From Bog-756 sp963831535 (GTDB taxonomy: Bacteria > Actinomycetota > Acidimicrobiia > Acidimicrobiales > RAAP-2): a stretch of DNA of 64,000 nucleotides. Under the pieces are notes generated by a model that saw nothing but the letters and a program-made list of their open reading frames with translations, did not search any database and was not told the origin of the DNA. Positions 18,371 through 27,609 of this stretch are shown here, one piece after another (within the stretch, counting starts at the first letter, position 1; each line of letters begins with the position of its first letter). The stretch lies in assembly GCA_963831535.1 (NCBI GenBank), contig CAWHQP010000001.1:329601-393600 (forward strand). Direction: 5' to 3'. Made by a program: the position numbers and the translations under genes.

Positions 18371-19765
18371 GTGTCCGTGAGCCCCACCAACCCCATCCCT
18401 GCGGACGCCCCTGCGGACGGCCCCCCGACCGACTCCCCGGGCCGTGCCACCCGCGGATCGCGGGCTGCGGGCACCCCCGACCACGAGCACGACGTCCTGG
18501 TGGTGGGAGGGGGCCCGGCCGGCTCGGCCTGCGCCTACTGGCTGGCCGAGGCGGGCTGGGACGTGGCCCTGGTGGAGAAAAAAGAGTTCCCCCGGGTCAA
18601 GACCTGCGGCGACGGCCTGACCCCGCGCTCGGTGCGCCAGATCGCCGACATGGGCATCGAGGGGTCCCTGGCCGGGGCCCACCGGTACACCGGACTGCGG
18701 GCCCACGCCTTCGGCCGGGTCCTGGACCTCCCCTGGCCCGAGCACCCGACCTTCCCCTCCTACGGCTATGTGATCACGAGACACGACCTGGACGGGATCG
18801 TCAGCGACCGGGCCGCCAAGGCCGGCGCCACCGTGTGGCAGGGAACCGAGGCGGTCGAACCGATCCTGGACGACGATGCCCCGGGCGAGACGGGGACTCC
18901 GGAGACCCCGCTCCCTTCCTGTGTGGGGGCCGTGGTCACGGACAAGTCCACCCGGGCCGTCCGCTCCATCCGGGCCCGCTATGTGGTCGTGGCCGACGGG
19001 GCCAACTCGAGGTTCGGCCGGGCCCTCGGAACGGCACGCCACCGCGACCTGCCCATGGGCATGGCCCTGCGCGGCTACTACACCTCACCGGGCCACGACC
19101 AACCCTTCATCGAGTCGCATCTCGACATCAGGGACGGCGACGGCGGCGTGGTCCCCGGGTACGGGTGGATCTTCCCGCTGGGCGACGGCCGGGTCAACGT
19201 CGGGGTGGGCCTGCTGTCCACCGACCGGCGGTGGAAGGGCGTCAACACCTCCACGCTGATGGAACACTTCGTGGCCTACGCGCCGAAGGAGTGGGAGCTG
19301 TCGGCGGCGACGTCCCTCGGCCCCCCCACCGGCGGGAAGCTCCCCATGGGACTGGCCGTCGGTCCCCGCGTCGGAGCCACCACCCTGGTGGTGGGCGATG
19401 CCGGCGGCTCGATCAACCCCTTCAACGGGGAGGGCATCGCCTACGGCTACGAGACCGGGCGGCTGGCCGCGGCCTGCCTCGGGGAGGCCCTGTCGGGCGA
19501 CGGGGTCGAGGCCCTGGTCCGCTACGAGACCCGCCTCGAGGACGCCTACGGTCTCTACTACCGGGTGGCCCGGGCCTTCATCCGGGTCATCAGCCGCCCC
19601 GAGCTCATGCAGTTGTGCGTGGGGACGGGCATCCGCAACGAACCACTGATGAGCTGGATCCTCCGCATCATGGCCAATCTGCTCCGCCCGGACGAGACCG
19701 GACCGGCCGAGGCCGCCTACCGGGCTCTCGCCGCCATCGCCCGCAGGGTCCCCGAGGCGGTCTGA
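18371..19765 (+). CDS. Geranylgeranyl reductase family flavoprotein
   Basis: FAD-dependent reductase that saturates isoprenoid double bonds; 464 residues from the GTG at 18371. The FAD Rossmann motif VVGGGPAGSACAYWLAEAG is near residue 40. The family cysteine block TCGDGLTPRSV follows, then VADGANSRFGRALG and the second FAD motif GDAGGSINPFNGEGIAYGYETG. Family members include plant and archaeal geranylgeranyl reductases and mycobacterial MenJ, which reduces one prenyl unit of menaquinone. Its place back to back with nuoA suggests menaquinone side-chain reduction here, an inference. The first 35 residues are Pro/Ala-rich and not conserved, so the start is uncertain; another GTG lies at 18377. 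Confidence 0.85.
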   Translation: MSVSPTNPIPADAPADGPPTDSPGRATRGSRAAGTPDHEHDVLVVGGGPAGSACAYWLAEAGWDVALVEKKEFPRVKTCGDGLTPRSVRQIADMGIEGSLAGAHRYTGLRAHAFGRVLDLPWPEHPTFPSYGYVITRHDLDGIVSDRAAKAGATVWQGTEAVEPILDDDAPGETGTPETPLPSCVGAVVTDKSTRAVRSIRARYVVVADGANSRFGRALGTARHRDLPMGMALRGYYTSPGHDQPFIESHLDIRDGDGGVVPGYGWIFPLGDGRVNVGVGLLSTDRRWKGVNTSTLMEHFVAYAPKEWELSAATSLGPPTGGKLPMGLAVGPRVGATTLVVGDAGGSINPFNGEGIAYGYETGRLAAACLGEALSGDGVEALVRYETRLEDAYGLYYRVARAFIRVISRPELMQLCVGTGIRNEPLMSWILRIMANLLRPDETGPAEAAYRALAAIARRVPEAV

Positions 19766-19825
19766 GCGGTCACCACCGGCGACACGGGACGACGGAACCG
19801 TGAGGCAGCCGCAGCCTGACGTCCC

Positions 19826-19859
19826 GGGTCTGGAGGCCTACTTGCCGGCGTCCAGACCC
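19826..19859. terminator. Inverted repeat at convergent gene ends
   Basis: GGGTCTGGA and TCCAGACCC form a nine-base-pair stem with a 16-base loop that covers the stop codon (19838-19840) of the minus-strand membrane protein. It lies 60 bases past the end of the plus-strand flavoprotein gene. Convergent placement fits a bidirectional transcription stop, but no T-run follows on either strand. Confidence 0.35.
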
Positions 19860-21945
19860 ACCCGGCCCGAGATGGCGTTGTACGCCGGGGTGAAGGCGTC
19901 TGTGGGAACCGGGGCACCACCGGTGGTGGGCTCGAGGACCGACTCGATGCGTCCACCGACCATGAAGGCCTGGCCGATGACCTCACTCCCCTGGTTGGGG
20001 ATGGTGAGTGTGGTCAGGTACCCGAACGACTGCACACCGGTCGGTGCGGCCAGCGGCACCGACTGAACCGTGGCCGTGGCCCCGGGAACCGCGGCCGAGA
20101 CCACTGACGACTGGTAGGCGGTGTAACAAGCCACGAAGCTGGCATTGGTGAACGGCGTGGCCAGCGACTGGGCCAGAGCGTCCGAGGTCATGACCCGGGT
20201 CACCGAGTTCATCCGGACGGTCGGATCCGAGGGGCTCTGGAACGACGGCGACGTGGCCGAGCCGGACTGGCCGGGCACGGCCGTACCGGCGAACAGGCCC
20301 GAGATCGTGGTCGTAGTGGACCCCAGACACTGGGCCAGGGCTCGCGTGGCCTGAGCCTGGGCAGCGGCCGGCGCCACCGGGGGACGCACCGGCTGTCCGG
20401 CCGCGGTGCTCGGGACCCAGCCGCTGGGCAGGTCGGTCTGGCGCAGGTTGATGGATGCCGCCAATGCGGTGTCCGCAGCCGTCCCCGTCACACCGGCCGT
20501 CGTCGTCGCGGTGGTCGTCGCGTTGTCGTGGCGTTTGACGACGAAGTAGCCGATGGCGGCCACCACGACCACCAGGGCCACGAGCAACAGGGCGAGGAGG
20601 CGGTTGTTGCGGCCGTGTGCCGGTTCCTCGGGAGCCTCGGCGCCGTAGGCCGCGCCGGGTTCGCCCGGAGGCGGCGGGACGGCCGTCGGATCGAAGCCTG
20701 TGGTGGTCGGTTCCAGACCTGCGGGAGCCGGTTCTAGAGGTGCGCCGAATCCCGAGTCGACACCCGGAACCGCCGGTGCCCCTGACAGGGCGGCATCGGC
20801 GCCGACCACACCCACGGCACCGGCCGATGCCACCGCGGCGGCCTGGGCCGCCTTGTCTGCCTTGCGCTTGGCCCTCCCCTTGACCGGTGTGGCCAACTCC
20901 GGTGCGCTGGGGTCCGGCTGGCCGTCCCACAACCTCTCGCCGGTGGCGGGGTCGACCGGTGGGCTCCAGACAGACGGCCCGGTGGCCGTCGGGTAGGCCA
21001 GAGCGTCCGGGGGAGGGGGAGGCAGCACGGACTGGTCGAGCCGGACTGGATCGTTCGGTGGAGCGAAGGGGGCCTGCGACGGGTCGACCGGGGCCTGGTA
21101 CGAGACCGGGGCCGCCGGAGCCTCGGGTGTCTTGTCCTTGCGCCACCGGCTGGACTTCTGGGTGCGCGGCGCGGTGACGGCGTCTCCCACCGGCGCGGGG
21201 GAGGTCCGGACCACGCCGACCCCTCGGTCGGGGGCTCGGGTGATGCCACCCATCCGGCGCCGGCCGGGGCCGGAGGTGGTGGCGGTGCCCCGGGCGGCGG
21301 AGGCGTGATGGTCGGTGGCGCGGCGTAGGTCGACGGCGGAAGGGGTGGGGACGGGGGCGCGGGCGGATAGGGGGACGCGGCAGACGGCGGAGGTCCATCG
21401 GGGGCCGTCGCGCCGGCCACGGCCGCGGCGACAGCACCGGCTCCGGCGCCGGCCACTGCGCCGGAGGCCACCTGCGGGGGCTGATCGGCGATCACGGGTG
21501 GGGGCGGCGGCGGGTTCGACCCGTTCCCGGCTCCGGCGGCGGAGGCTCCCAGTGGGCCCTCAGCCTGGGGCGGTGCGGGTGTTGCCCCTTTGTAGCGGGC
21601 CAGCCAGTGAGGCAGAGCCTGATCGAGATAGGCGGCCTGGCCCGGGGTCACCGACTCGGTCGGGAAGAGGAACCGGATGGACTGCCCACCCGACGTCAAC
21701 TCCATGACGGCGGCGTTGCGCCCGTCGGGCAGCACCACCTTCTCCCGACACGAAGCGGAATCCAGGCCCGACCACACCAGCAGTCGCTCGATCTGAGGTT
21801 GGGGCCCCTGCACGGTGATCCCGGCCGTGGTGAACAACAGGCTGAGCCCCTCGGTGGTCTTCGTCCCGCGTTCGGCGTCGCCGGCCAGCGCGACGCCCCC
21901 GAGCTGCATGCCCTCGGGAGGGAGTTCCGTTATTCCGACCGTCAT
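19838..21945 (-). CDS. Tripartite membrane protein of unknown function, paralog 1 (frameshifted)
   Basis: Not a recognised family. The start is the ATG at 21945, six bases after GAGGAG. The cytoplasmic N-terminal domain of about 130 residues has the pattern LSLLFTTAGITVQG, RLLVWSGLDSASC and VMELTSGGQSIRFLFP. A long Pro/Gly/Ala-rich linker follows, then one membrane helix (LLALLLVALVVVVAAIGYFVV) and an outer domain starting INLRQTDLPSGWVPS with RALAQCLG. One missing G in a run near 21221-21224 splits the gene: PEPPTEG joins GVGVVRTSPAP when corrected, giving about 702 residues. The gene at 22131 has the same architecture, so the two arose by duplication. Other reading: two separate genes, which the shared layout makes less likely. 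Confidence 0.65.
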
Positions 21946-22130
21946 GGACATCTCCTCATTGGTTCCGAGGTCTCTCCCCGTCCGGTGCCTCAGTCCTGCC
22001 ATCCTGCCGTCGCTGCCCACGGGTAGCAAGGATTTCCGGACTCCGGGTGGCCCGACACGTCGCCGCACAGGCGTGGGGACCGTCGGTGGGGGTCGGCGGT
22101 GTCACCCCCGGCCGGGGCCGCCGGGGAGTC

Positions 22131-23648
22131 TCAGACAACCGAGCTGGCGCCTCCCGACGCCACCCGCCGCTCGAAGGTCGAGATGGAGGTGGCCAGGGAC
22201 TGGCTGGGGATCTGACCGCCGATGGCGAAGACCTCGAGACCCGCCTCGATCCGGTGGGCCCCGAGGGTGATCGACTCCACCTGCACCGGTACCGTGGCCG
22301 TCCCGTCCACCACGGTGAAGGTCATGAGCAACCCGGACAGCTGCACACCGGGGGTACTCGGAGCAGCGAGTGGTGCGGCGGTGGCCGGTCCGGCCTGATC
22401 GCCGCCCCCCGAAGTCTGGTTGACCCCGAGTTGGAGCTCGTCGGCCGAGGCCGTCGCCGCGCACTGCGGGTACTTGGGGTTGGTGAACAGGCCGAAGTCC
22501 TGTTGTTCGTCCTGGTGGGTCCGCACCACGGTGGCCGCCGTCTGGAGCTCGACCGCCGTCTGGATCGTGGCCGACGTGGGGGCGACGAAGATGGGGGACG
22601 TGAGTTGGGCCGTCTGGTCCGACGCCGCCCCCCCGAGGACGATCGCCCCCTCGGCATCGGTGATGCCCATGCACTGGGCGAGGGTGTGGGTGATGCGGGC
22701 CTCACCCTGCTGGAGCGCTGGCGAGTTGGCTGCCGTGCCGGGGTTGGTGGATACCCGCCAGCCGACAGGTAGATCACCCTTGGTCAAGAGCAACTCCTGG
22801 GCCAGACGCTCGTCGGGCGATGGGGCCGGTCCGGTCACGACTCTGGCGGGAGGGGGTGTGGACCTGACGGCGGAGAGGCCCACGGCCAGACCCACGCCGC
22901 TGGCCACGAGCACCAGCGCCACCACCAGGGTGACGGTTCGACGGGTCCGCTTCCTCCCAACGGCAGGGGCGGGCGAGGGGTTGGCGCCGTACGGGTCGAA
23001 GGGGTCGTAGGGCCTGAGGGGCGCACTGGTGTCGAAGGTGTAGGGGGCCGGAGGCGCGTACCACGGCGCCGGAGCCGGATACGGGAAGGGAACCGATGGC
23101 CGGGCGGTCGGAACAGGAGGAGAAGTCCAGCCCGTCGAGGGGGGGAAGGCCGCGCTCCCCGCGGCCCGGGTTCCCGGGTCGGGGTCCGCCCTTCCCGCGG
23201 CGGTCCATCGCCCCACTTGGATCTCCAGGGCGGACGTGGCCACCGCCAGGGGTCCGTCCGATCGGATCGCGTAGCGGACCGGGCCGGATGCCAACTCCAG
23301 ATCGACGATGGTCTCGGCCCGTCCGTCAGTGCCGACGGTCGCCGCCCCACAGGAGAACCGGTCGACATCGGACCATGGGATCCGTTGACGGTCAGCGTCC
23401 CCGGGCGCGGCGATCTCGACGCCCCAGGCGTCGAAGGTCAGGGCGAGGTTCCGCCGGGTTCGGGGACCGAGGACTGGCCGGCCGGGCCGGGGGACGGGGT
23501 CGAGTTCGTCGACCGGGTCGAACCGGAAGGCGTCTGCCTCGGGAACCACCCCGGGTTCGGTGGTCTCGGACGGGACCGTAGCCTCGTCGACGGCCGCTCC
23601 CGGTCGCACCGCTCGTCGGTTCTCGTCGGTCTCATCGGGCTCATCCAT
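22131..23648 (-). CDS. Tripartite membrane protein of unknown function, paralog 2
   Basis: Intact 505-residue protein of no recognised family. Residues 1-60 are acidic. About 65-150 form a small beta-rich domain (LALTFDAWGVEIAAPG, IPWSDVDRFSCGAA, VDLELASGPVRYAIRSDG) reminiscent of a PH-like fold. A Pro-rich linker (150-235) leads to an RKRTRR stop-transfer flank and a membrane helix at about 238-261. The outer domain (270-505) has LLLTKGDLPVGW, THTLAQCMG and a second Cys in YPQCAAT. The DLPxGW motif and the C-x-G pairing are shared with the gene at 19838. It lies 30 bases downstream of hemL, so it may be cotranscribed with the heme genes. Confidence 0.75.
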   Translation of the reverse strand: MDEPDETDENRRAVRPGAAVDEATVPSETTEPGVVPEADAFRFDPVDELDPVPRPGRPVLGPRTRRNLALTFDAWGVEIAAPGDADRQRIPWSDVDRFSCGAATVGTDGRAETIVDLELASGPVRYAIRSDGPLAVATSALEIQVGRWTAAGRADPDPGTRAAGSAAFPPSTGWTSPPVPTARPSVPFPYPAPAPWYAPPAPYTFDTSAPLRPYDPFDPYGANPSPAPAVGRKRTRRTVTLVVALVLVASGVGLAVGLSAVRSTPPPARVVTGPAPSPDERLAQELLLTKGDLPVGWRVSTNPGTAANSPALQQGEARITHTLAQCMGITDAEGAIVLGGAASDQTAQLTSPIFVAPTSATIQTAVELQTAATVVRTHQDEQQDFGLFTNPKYPQCAATASADELQLGVNQTSGGGDQAGPATAAPLAAPSTPGVQLSGLLMTFTVVDGTATVPVQVESITLGAHRIEAGLEVFAIGGQIPSQSLATSISTFERRVASGGASSVV

Positions 23649-23678
23649 CGTCGGGCCCGTGCGGTCCGCCGAGCCCGC

Positions 23679-24998
23679 TCAGTCCGCGACGACGTCGGCC
23701 ATGGCCGCCGTCGCCACGTCGAGGGTGTGTTCCATCTCGGTGTCCCCGTGGGCGAGGCACGGGAATCCCACCTCAAAGGGACCCGGGGCCAGGGCCACCC
23801 CCCGGTCGAGCATGGCGCGGAAGAGCCGTGCGTACATCCCGGTGGCCGCCGAGTCCGCCGCGCCTTCGTAGTCGCGGACCGGCGCCGACCCGGAAGGGAC
23901 GAAGAACAGACCGAATAGCGGGCCCACCACGGGAACCTGAACCTCGAGGGGGCGACCGCCACGGTCGGCGGTCCCCGCCTTGTGCAGGACGGCCGAGAGG
24001 CCCTCGGCCAGAGCCGCCCCGAACCGTTCTACCCGTGCCGAGAGCGTCGAATAGGAGTCAGCGTCGAGCGCGGCCAGGACAGCGAGGCCGGCCGCGGTGG
24101 CCACCGGATTCCCCGACAGCGTCCCGGCCTGGTAGACGGGACCGTCAGGGGCCAGGGAGGCCAGCACCTCGGCCCGGCCGCCGAAGGCCCCGACGGGGAG
24201 ACCCCCGCCGATGACCTTGCCGAAGCACCACAGATCGGGCCGGACGCCGGTCCGTCCGGAGGCACCGGACGCCCCCAGCCGGAACCCGGTGATCACTTCG
24301 TCGAAGATCAGGAGTGCTCCTGCGGCGTCACAGGCCTCCCTCAGGCCGGCGAGGAATCCCGGCAGCGGCGCCACCAGTCCCATGTTGGCCGCTACGGCCT
24401 CGACGATCACGCAGGCCACCCGGTCGTCGATCTCGGGCACCCGGTTGTAGGGGGCCACGACGGTCTCGGCCACTGCCCCGGCCGGCACACCGGCGGAGTC
24501 GGGCAGGCCCAGGGTGGCCACGCCGCTGCCCCCGCCGGCCAGGAGCCCGTCGGAGTGGCCGTGGTAACAGCCGGAGAACTTGAGGACGCGTGTGCGACCG
24601 GTGTGACCGCGAGCGACACGGACCGCACTCATGGCCGCCTCGGTCCCCGAGGACACCAGCCGGACCTGCTCGCACCCGGGGACGCGGTCCACGATGGCCT
24701 CGGCCAGACGGACCTCGCCCTCGGTCGGGGCTCCGAACGTCGTGCCGGCGGCGGCGGCCTCGGTCACGGCCCCGACCACCCGTGGATCGGCATGGCCCAG
24801 GATGGAGGCTCCGTAGGACTGTACGAAGTCGAGCAACCGGTTCCCGTCGACGTCCCACACGTAGGCACCCTGGCCCCGGGCCACGAAGTAGGGGTCACCG
24901 CCGACCGAGCGGAACGAGCGCACCGGGGAGTTCACTCCGCCGGGGATCACCCGGACGGCCCGGTCGAACAGGGCCGCCGACACCGTCCGGTCAGCCAC
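23679..24998 (-). CDS. hemL: Glutamate-1-semialdehyde 2,1-aminomutase
   Basis: PLP enzyme that makes 5-aminolevulinate from glutamate-1-semialdehyde in the C5 pathway; 439 residues. Seen motifs: GGVNSPVRSFRSVGGDP at the N-terminus, VSSGTEAAMSAVRVARGHTGR, KFSGCYHGHSD, LIFDEVITGFRLG, and CFGKVIGGGLPVGAFGG with the PLP lysine. It overlaps hemB by eight bases. With hemA at 28.6 kb it completes the route from glutamyl-tRNA to aminolevulinate. Confidence 0.97.
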   Translation of the reverse strand: MADRTVSAALFDRAVRVIPGGVNSPVRSFRSVGGDPYFVARGQGAYVWDVDGNRLLDFVQSYGASILGHADPRVVGAVTEAAAAGTTFGAPTEGEVRLAEAIVDRVPGCEQVRLVSSGTEAAMSAVRVARGHTGRTRVLKFSGCYHGHSDGLLAGGGSGVATLGLPDSAGVPAGAVAETVVAPYNRVPEIDDRVACVIVEAVAANMGLVAPLPGFLAGLREACDAAGALLIFDEVITGFRLGASGASGRTGVRPDLWCFGKVIGGGLPVGAFGGRAEVLASLAPDGPVYQAGTLSGNPVATAAGLAVLAALDADSYSTLSARVERFGAALAEGLSAVLHKAGTADRGGRPLEVQVPVVGPLFGLFFVPSGSAPVRDYEGAADSAATGMYARLFRAMLDRGVALAPGPFEVGFPCLAHGDTEMEHTLDVATAAMADVVAD

Positions 24999-26028
24999 CG
25001 ATGACCTCGGCCAGCTCGCCGGCGAAGTAGGTGAGGACGAAATCGGCGCCGGCCCGCCTCACCGCGGTGATCTGCTCGAGGGCCACCGCGGGCCCATCGA
25101 TCCATCCTCGCTCGGCCGCCGCCTTGACCATGGCGTACTCCCCGCTCACGTGGTAGGCCGCCACGGGGACGTCGACGGCGGCCCGCACGTCGGCGATGAC
25201 GTCCAGGTTGGTGAGTGCCGGCTTGACCATCACCATGTCCGCGCCCTCGGCCACGTCGAGGGCCACCTCGGCCCGGGCCTCCCTGCGGTTGCCCGGGTCC
25301 TGTTGATAGGCCCGACGGTCGCCCCCGTCCGCGATGGTGACCTCGGCCGCGTCCCGGAACGGGCCGTAGAGTGCCGAGGCGTACTTGGCCGCGTAGGCGA
25401 GGATGGCGGTATCCGGGAAACCGGCGCTGTCCAGCCCGGCGCGGATGGCGCCCACCTGGCCGTCCATCATGCCACTCGGGGCGATCACGTCGGCCCCGGC
25501 CCCCGCCTGCACCGCAGCCACTTCGGCGTAGAGGGGCAGGGTGGCGTCGTTGTCCACCGTGCCGCTGTCCGGATCGACCACGCCGCAGTGGCCGTGGTCG
25601 GTGAACTCGTCGAGGCAGCAGTCGACCATGAGCACCACGGTGTCGCCCACCGTGTCCCGAACGGCGGCCAGGGCCCGCTGGGTGATGCCGTCGGGCCGGC
25701 GGGCCGCCGAGCCGCTGGCGTCCTTGTCCTCGGGTCGCGGCAGACCGAACAGGATCACCCCGGGGACACCGAGGGCGGAGAGCCGTTTCACTTCGGTGGC
25801 GAGGGATTCGACGGTGTGTTGGACCACGCCGGGCAGCGAGGCCACCGGACGGGGTGCTTCCAGTCCGTCGGCTACGAACAGCGGCGCCACCAGGTCGTCG
25901 ACCGACAGGCGGGTCTCGGCCACCAGACGTCGCATGGCCCCGCTCGACCGGAGGCGGCGGAGTCGGGTGGCGGGGAAACCTGGAGGGGTCACCTTCGATC
26001 CGGCCTGGTGGGGGGCGTGGTTGGGCAC
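24991..26028 (-). CDS. hemB: Delta-aminolevulinic acid dehydratase (porphobilinogen synthase)
   Basis: Condenses two aminolevulinates to porphobilinogen; 345 residues. The Schiff-base lysines lie in AILAYAAKYASALYGPFRDA and MVMVKPALTNLDV. The metal loop DCCLDEFTDHGHCGV keeps two of the three zinc cysteines of E. coli HemB and has Asp in place of the middle one. This is a mixed Cys/Asp site, so the metal preference is unclear. It begins ten bases after hemD and overlaps hemL. Confidence 0.97.
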   Translation of the reverse strand: MPNHAPHQAGSKVTPPGFPATRLRRLRSSGAMRRLVAETRLSVDDLVAPLFVADGLEAPRPVASLPGVVQHTVESLATEVKRLSALGVPGVILFGLPRPEDKDASGSAARRPDGITQRALAAVRDTVGDTVVLMVDCCLDEFTDHGHCGVVDPDSGTVDNDATLPLYAEVAAVQAGAGADVIAPSGMMDGQVGAIRAGLDSAGFPDTAILAYAAKYASALYGPFRDAAEVTIADGGDRRAYQQDPGNRREARAEVALDVAEGADMVMVKPALTNLDVIADVRAAVDVPVAAYHVSGEYAMVKAAAERGWIDGPAVALEQITAVRRAGADFVLTYFAGELAEVIGG

Positions 26029-26038
26029 TGGCTCCAGC

Positions 26039-26857
26039 CTACGGCAGCGGGCCGTGCTCCAGCCCGCCGCAGGCCGAGACGACCGCGTCCACCAGCCCGT
26101 CGATGGTGTGGGGGCGGGCCTCGGCCGTCACGGCCAGACCCGCCGACCGGGCCTGCTCCGAGGTGACGGGGCCGATGGTGACCACGACCGGGGGGATGCC
26201 CCCGGAACCCAGCAGCGCGAGGGTCCGCTCCACCGTGGAGGACGAGGTGAAGGCCACGGCGTCGGCCTTCCCGGCCGCGGCCAGGGCCTCGGCTGAGGGA
26301 CGGCCGGCCACGGTGCGGTAGGCCACGACCTCGTCGACGAGCCAACCCTTGGCCTCGAGTCCGGCGACCAGCGCCCCCCGCACGGTCTCGGCCCGCGGAA
26401 ACAGAACCGACCGGGTCCTTGGGCCACCGGAGTCCCGGGGCCGCTCCCCGGTTCCCTCGGTGGATCCCGGAGTGGGGAACGCCCGGGCCAGTTCCTCGGC
26501 CACGGACACCTCGGGCACCAGGTCGGCACGCCTTCCGGCCTCCAGGAGGGTCCGGGCCGTCCCGGGTCCCACCGCCGCCCACCGCGTCAAGGACGGAACC
26601 ACCCGGTCCCCCAACCGGGACAACACCCGGGTGACGGCGTTGGACGAGGTGAAGGCCACCCAGCGGTAGTCGCCCGCGACCAGCCGGTCGACGGCACGGC
26701 CCAGGGCCTCGCCGCCGTCAATGGGGTCCTCGACGGCGATGACCGGCAGTTCGACCACCTCGGCACCCAGCGCCCCCAGCCGATCCACCAGCCCGGAGGC
26801 CTGAGACCGGGTGCGCGTCACCACCACCGTCCGACCGTCGAGAGGAGGCGCCCTCAA
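26039..26857 (-). CDS. hemD: Uroporphyrinogen-III synthase
   Basis: Closes hydroxymethylbilane with ring-D inversion to uroporphyrinogen III; 272 residues. Recognised by TVVVTRTRSQASGLVDRLGALGAEVVELPVI at the N-terminus, WVAFTSSNAVTRV, and the second-domain VAFTSSSTVERTLALLG and VTIGPVTSEQARSAGL. The family is poorly conserved, but these and the gene order are convincing. The only start near the domain is TTG at 26857, which overlaps the cobA stop. In many actinobacteria CobA and HemD are one protein, so this split could be real or an indel. Confidence 0.92.
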   Translation of the reverse strand: MRAPPLDGRTVVVTRTRSQASGLVDRLGALGAEVVELPVIAVEDPIDGGEALGRAVDRLVAGDYRWVAFTSSNAVTRVLSRLGDRVVPSLTRWAAVGPGTARTLLEAGRRADLVPEVSVAEELARAFPTPGSTEGTGERPRDSGGPRTRSVLFPRAETVRGALVAGLEAKGWLVDEVVAYRTVAGRPSAEALAAAGKADAVAFTSSSTVERTLALLGSGGIPPVVVTIGPVTSEQARSAGLAVTAEARPHTIDGLVDAVVSACGGLEHGPLP

Positions 26858-27609
26858 CCCGGCGACACGTCCCCGGATCCGCCCCCGGCCCCGCCCGGGC
26901 CCGGGCCGAGGTCCAGCCCGGCCACCGGTCCGATCACGATGACCGAGGGTGCGGGCAGGTCGACCGAGTCGAGCCCGCCCAGGGTGGTGCGGACCACCTG
27001 CTGTCGGTCCGTCGTGGCCCAGTGCACGACCGCCGCCGGGGTCGAGGCCGGACGCCCGCTCCCGATCAGCTCCTCGGCGATGCCCGCCCGCTCGGACATG
27101 CCCATGAGGATCACCACCGTGCCGCCGGCCCGGCCGAGTGACGACCAGTCCACGCCTCCGGGAGCCGACGGATCACCGACACGTCCGGTGACCACCGTGA
27201 CCGATGAGGCCAGCCCCCGGTGGGTCACCGGGATGCCGGCGGCCGCCGGAGCGGCGAAGGCCGAGCTCACACCGGGAACCACCTCGAACTCGATTCCGGC
27301 GGCCCGCAGGGCCTCGGCCTCCTCCCCGCCCCGTCCGAAGACGAAGGGGTCACCGCCTTTCAGCCGGACCACGTCCCGCCCTGCCCGCCCCAGCTCGATC
27401 AGCTGGGCGTTGATCCCGGACTGGTCGGTCGACGCCCCCGGCGCCTTGCCCACGTCGATGAGCTGGGCATCCGGCCGGGCCAGTTCGAGCATCTGTGGGG
27501 CGATCAGCCGGTCGTGGATGACCACGTCGGCCCGACCCAGCAGCTCGGCCCCTCGCCGGGTGAGCAGGTCAGGGTGACCGGGTCCGGCGCCGACCAGCCA
27601 CACCGTCAC
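26854..27609 (-). CDS. cobA: Uroporphyrinogen-III C-methyltransferase
   Basis: SAM-dependent enzyme that methylates uroporphyrinogen III twice to precorrin-2, the branch to siroheme and cobalamin; 251 residues. Motifs: VWLVGAGPGHPDLLTRRGAELL, DVVIHDRLI, VRLKGGDPFVFGRGGEEAEAL, EVVPGVSSAFAAPAAAGIPVTHRG and TVVILMGMSER. A Gly/Pro-rich tail after VAGLDL looks like the linker of a CobA-HemD fusion. It overlaps hemC by four bases. Confidence 0.95.
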   Translation of the reverse strand: MTVWLVGAGPGHPDLLTRRGAELLGRADVVIHDRLIAPQMLELARPDAQLIDVGKAPGASTDQSGINAQLIELGRAGRDVVRLKGGDPFVFGRGGEEAEALRAAGIEFEVVPGVSSAFAAPAAAGIPVTHRGLASSVTVVTGRVGDPSAPGGVDWSSLGRAGGTVVILMGMSERAGIAEELIGSGRPASTPAAVVHWATTDRQQVVRTTLGGLDSVDLPAPSVIVIGPVAGLDLGPGPGGAGGGSGDVSPG

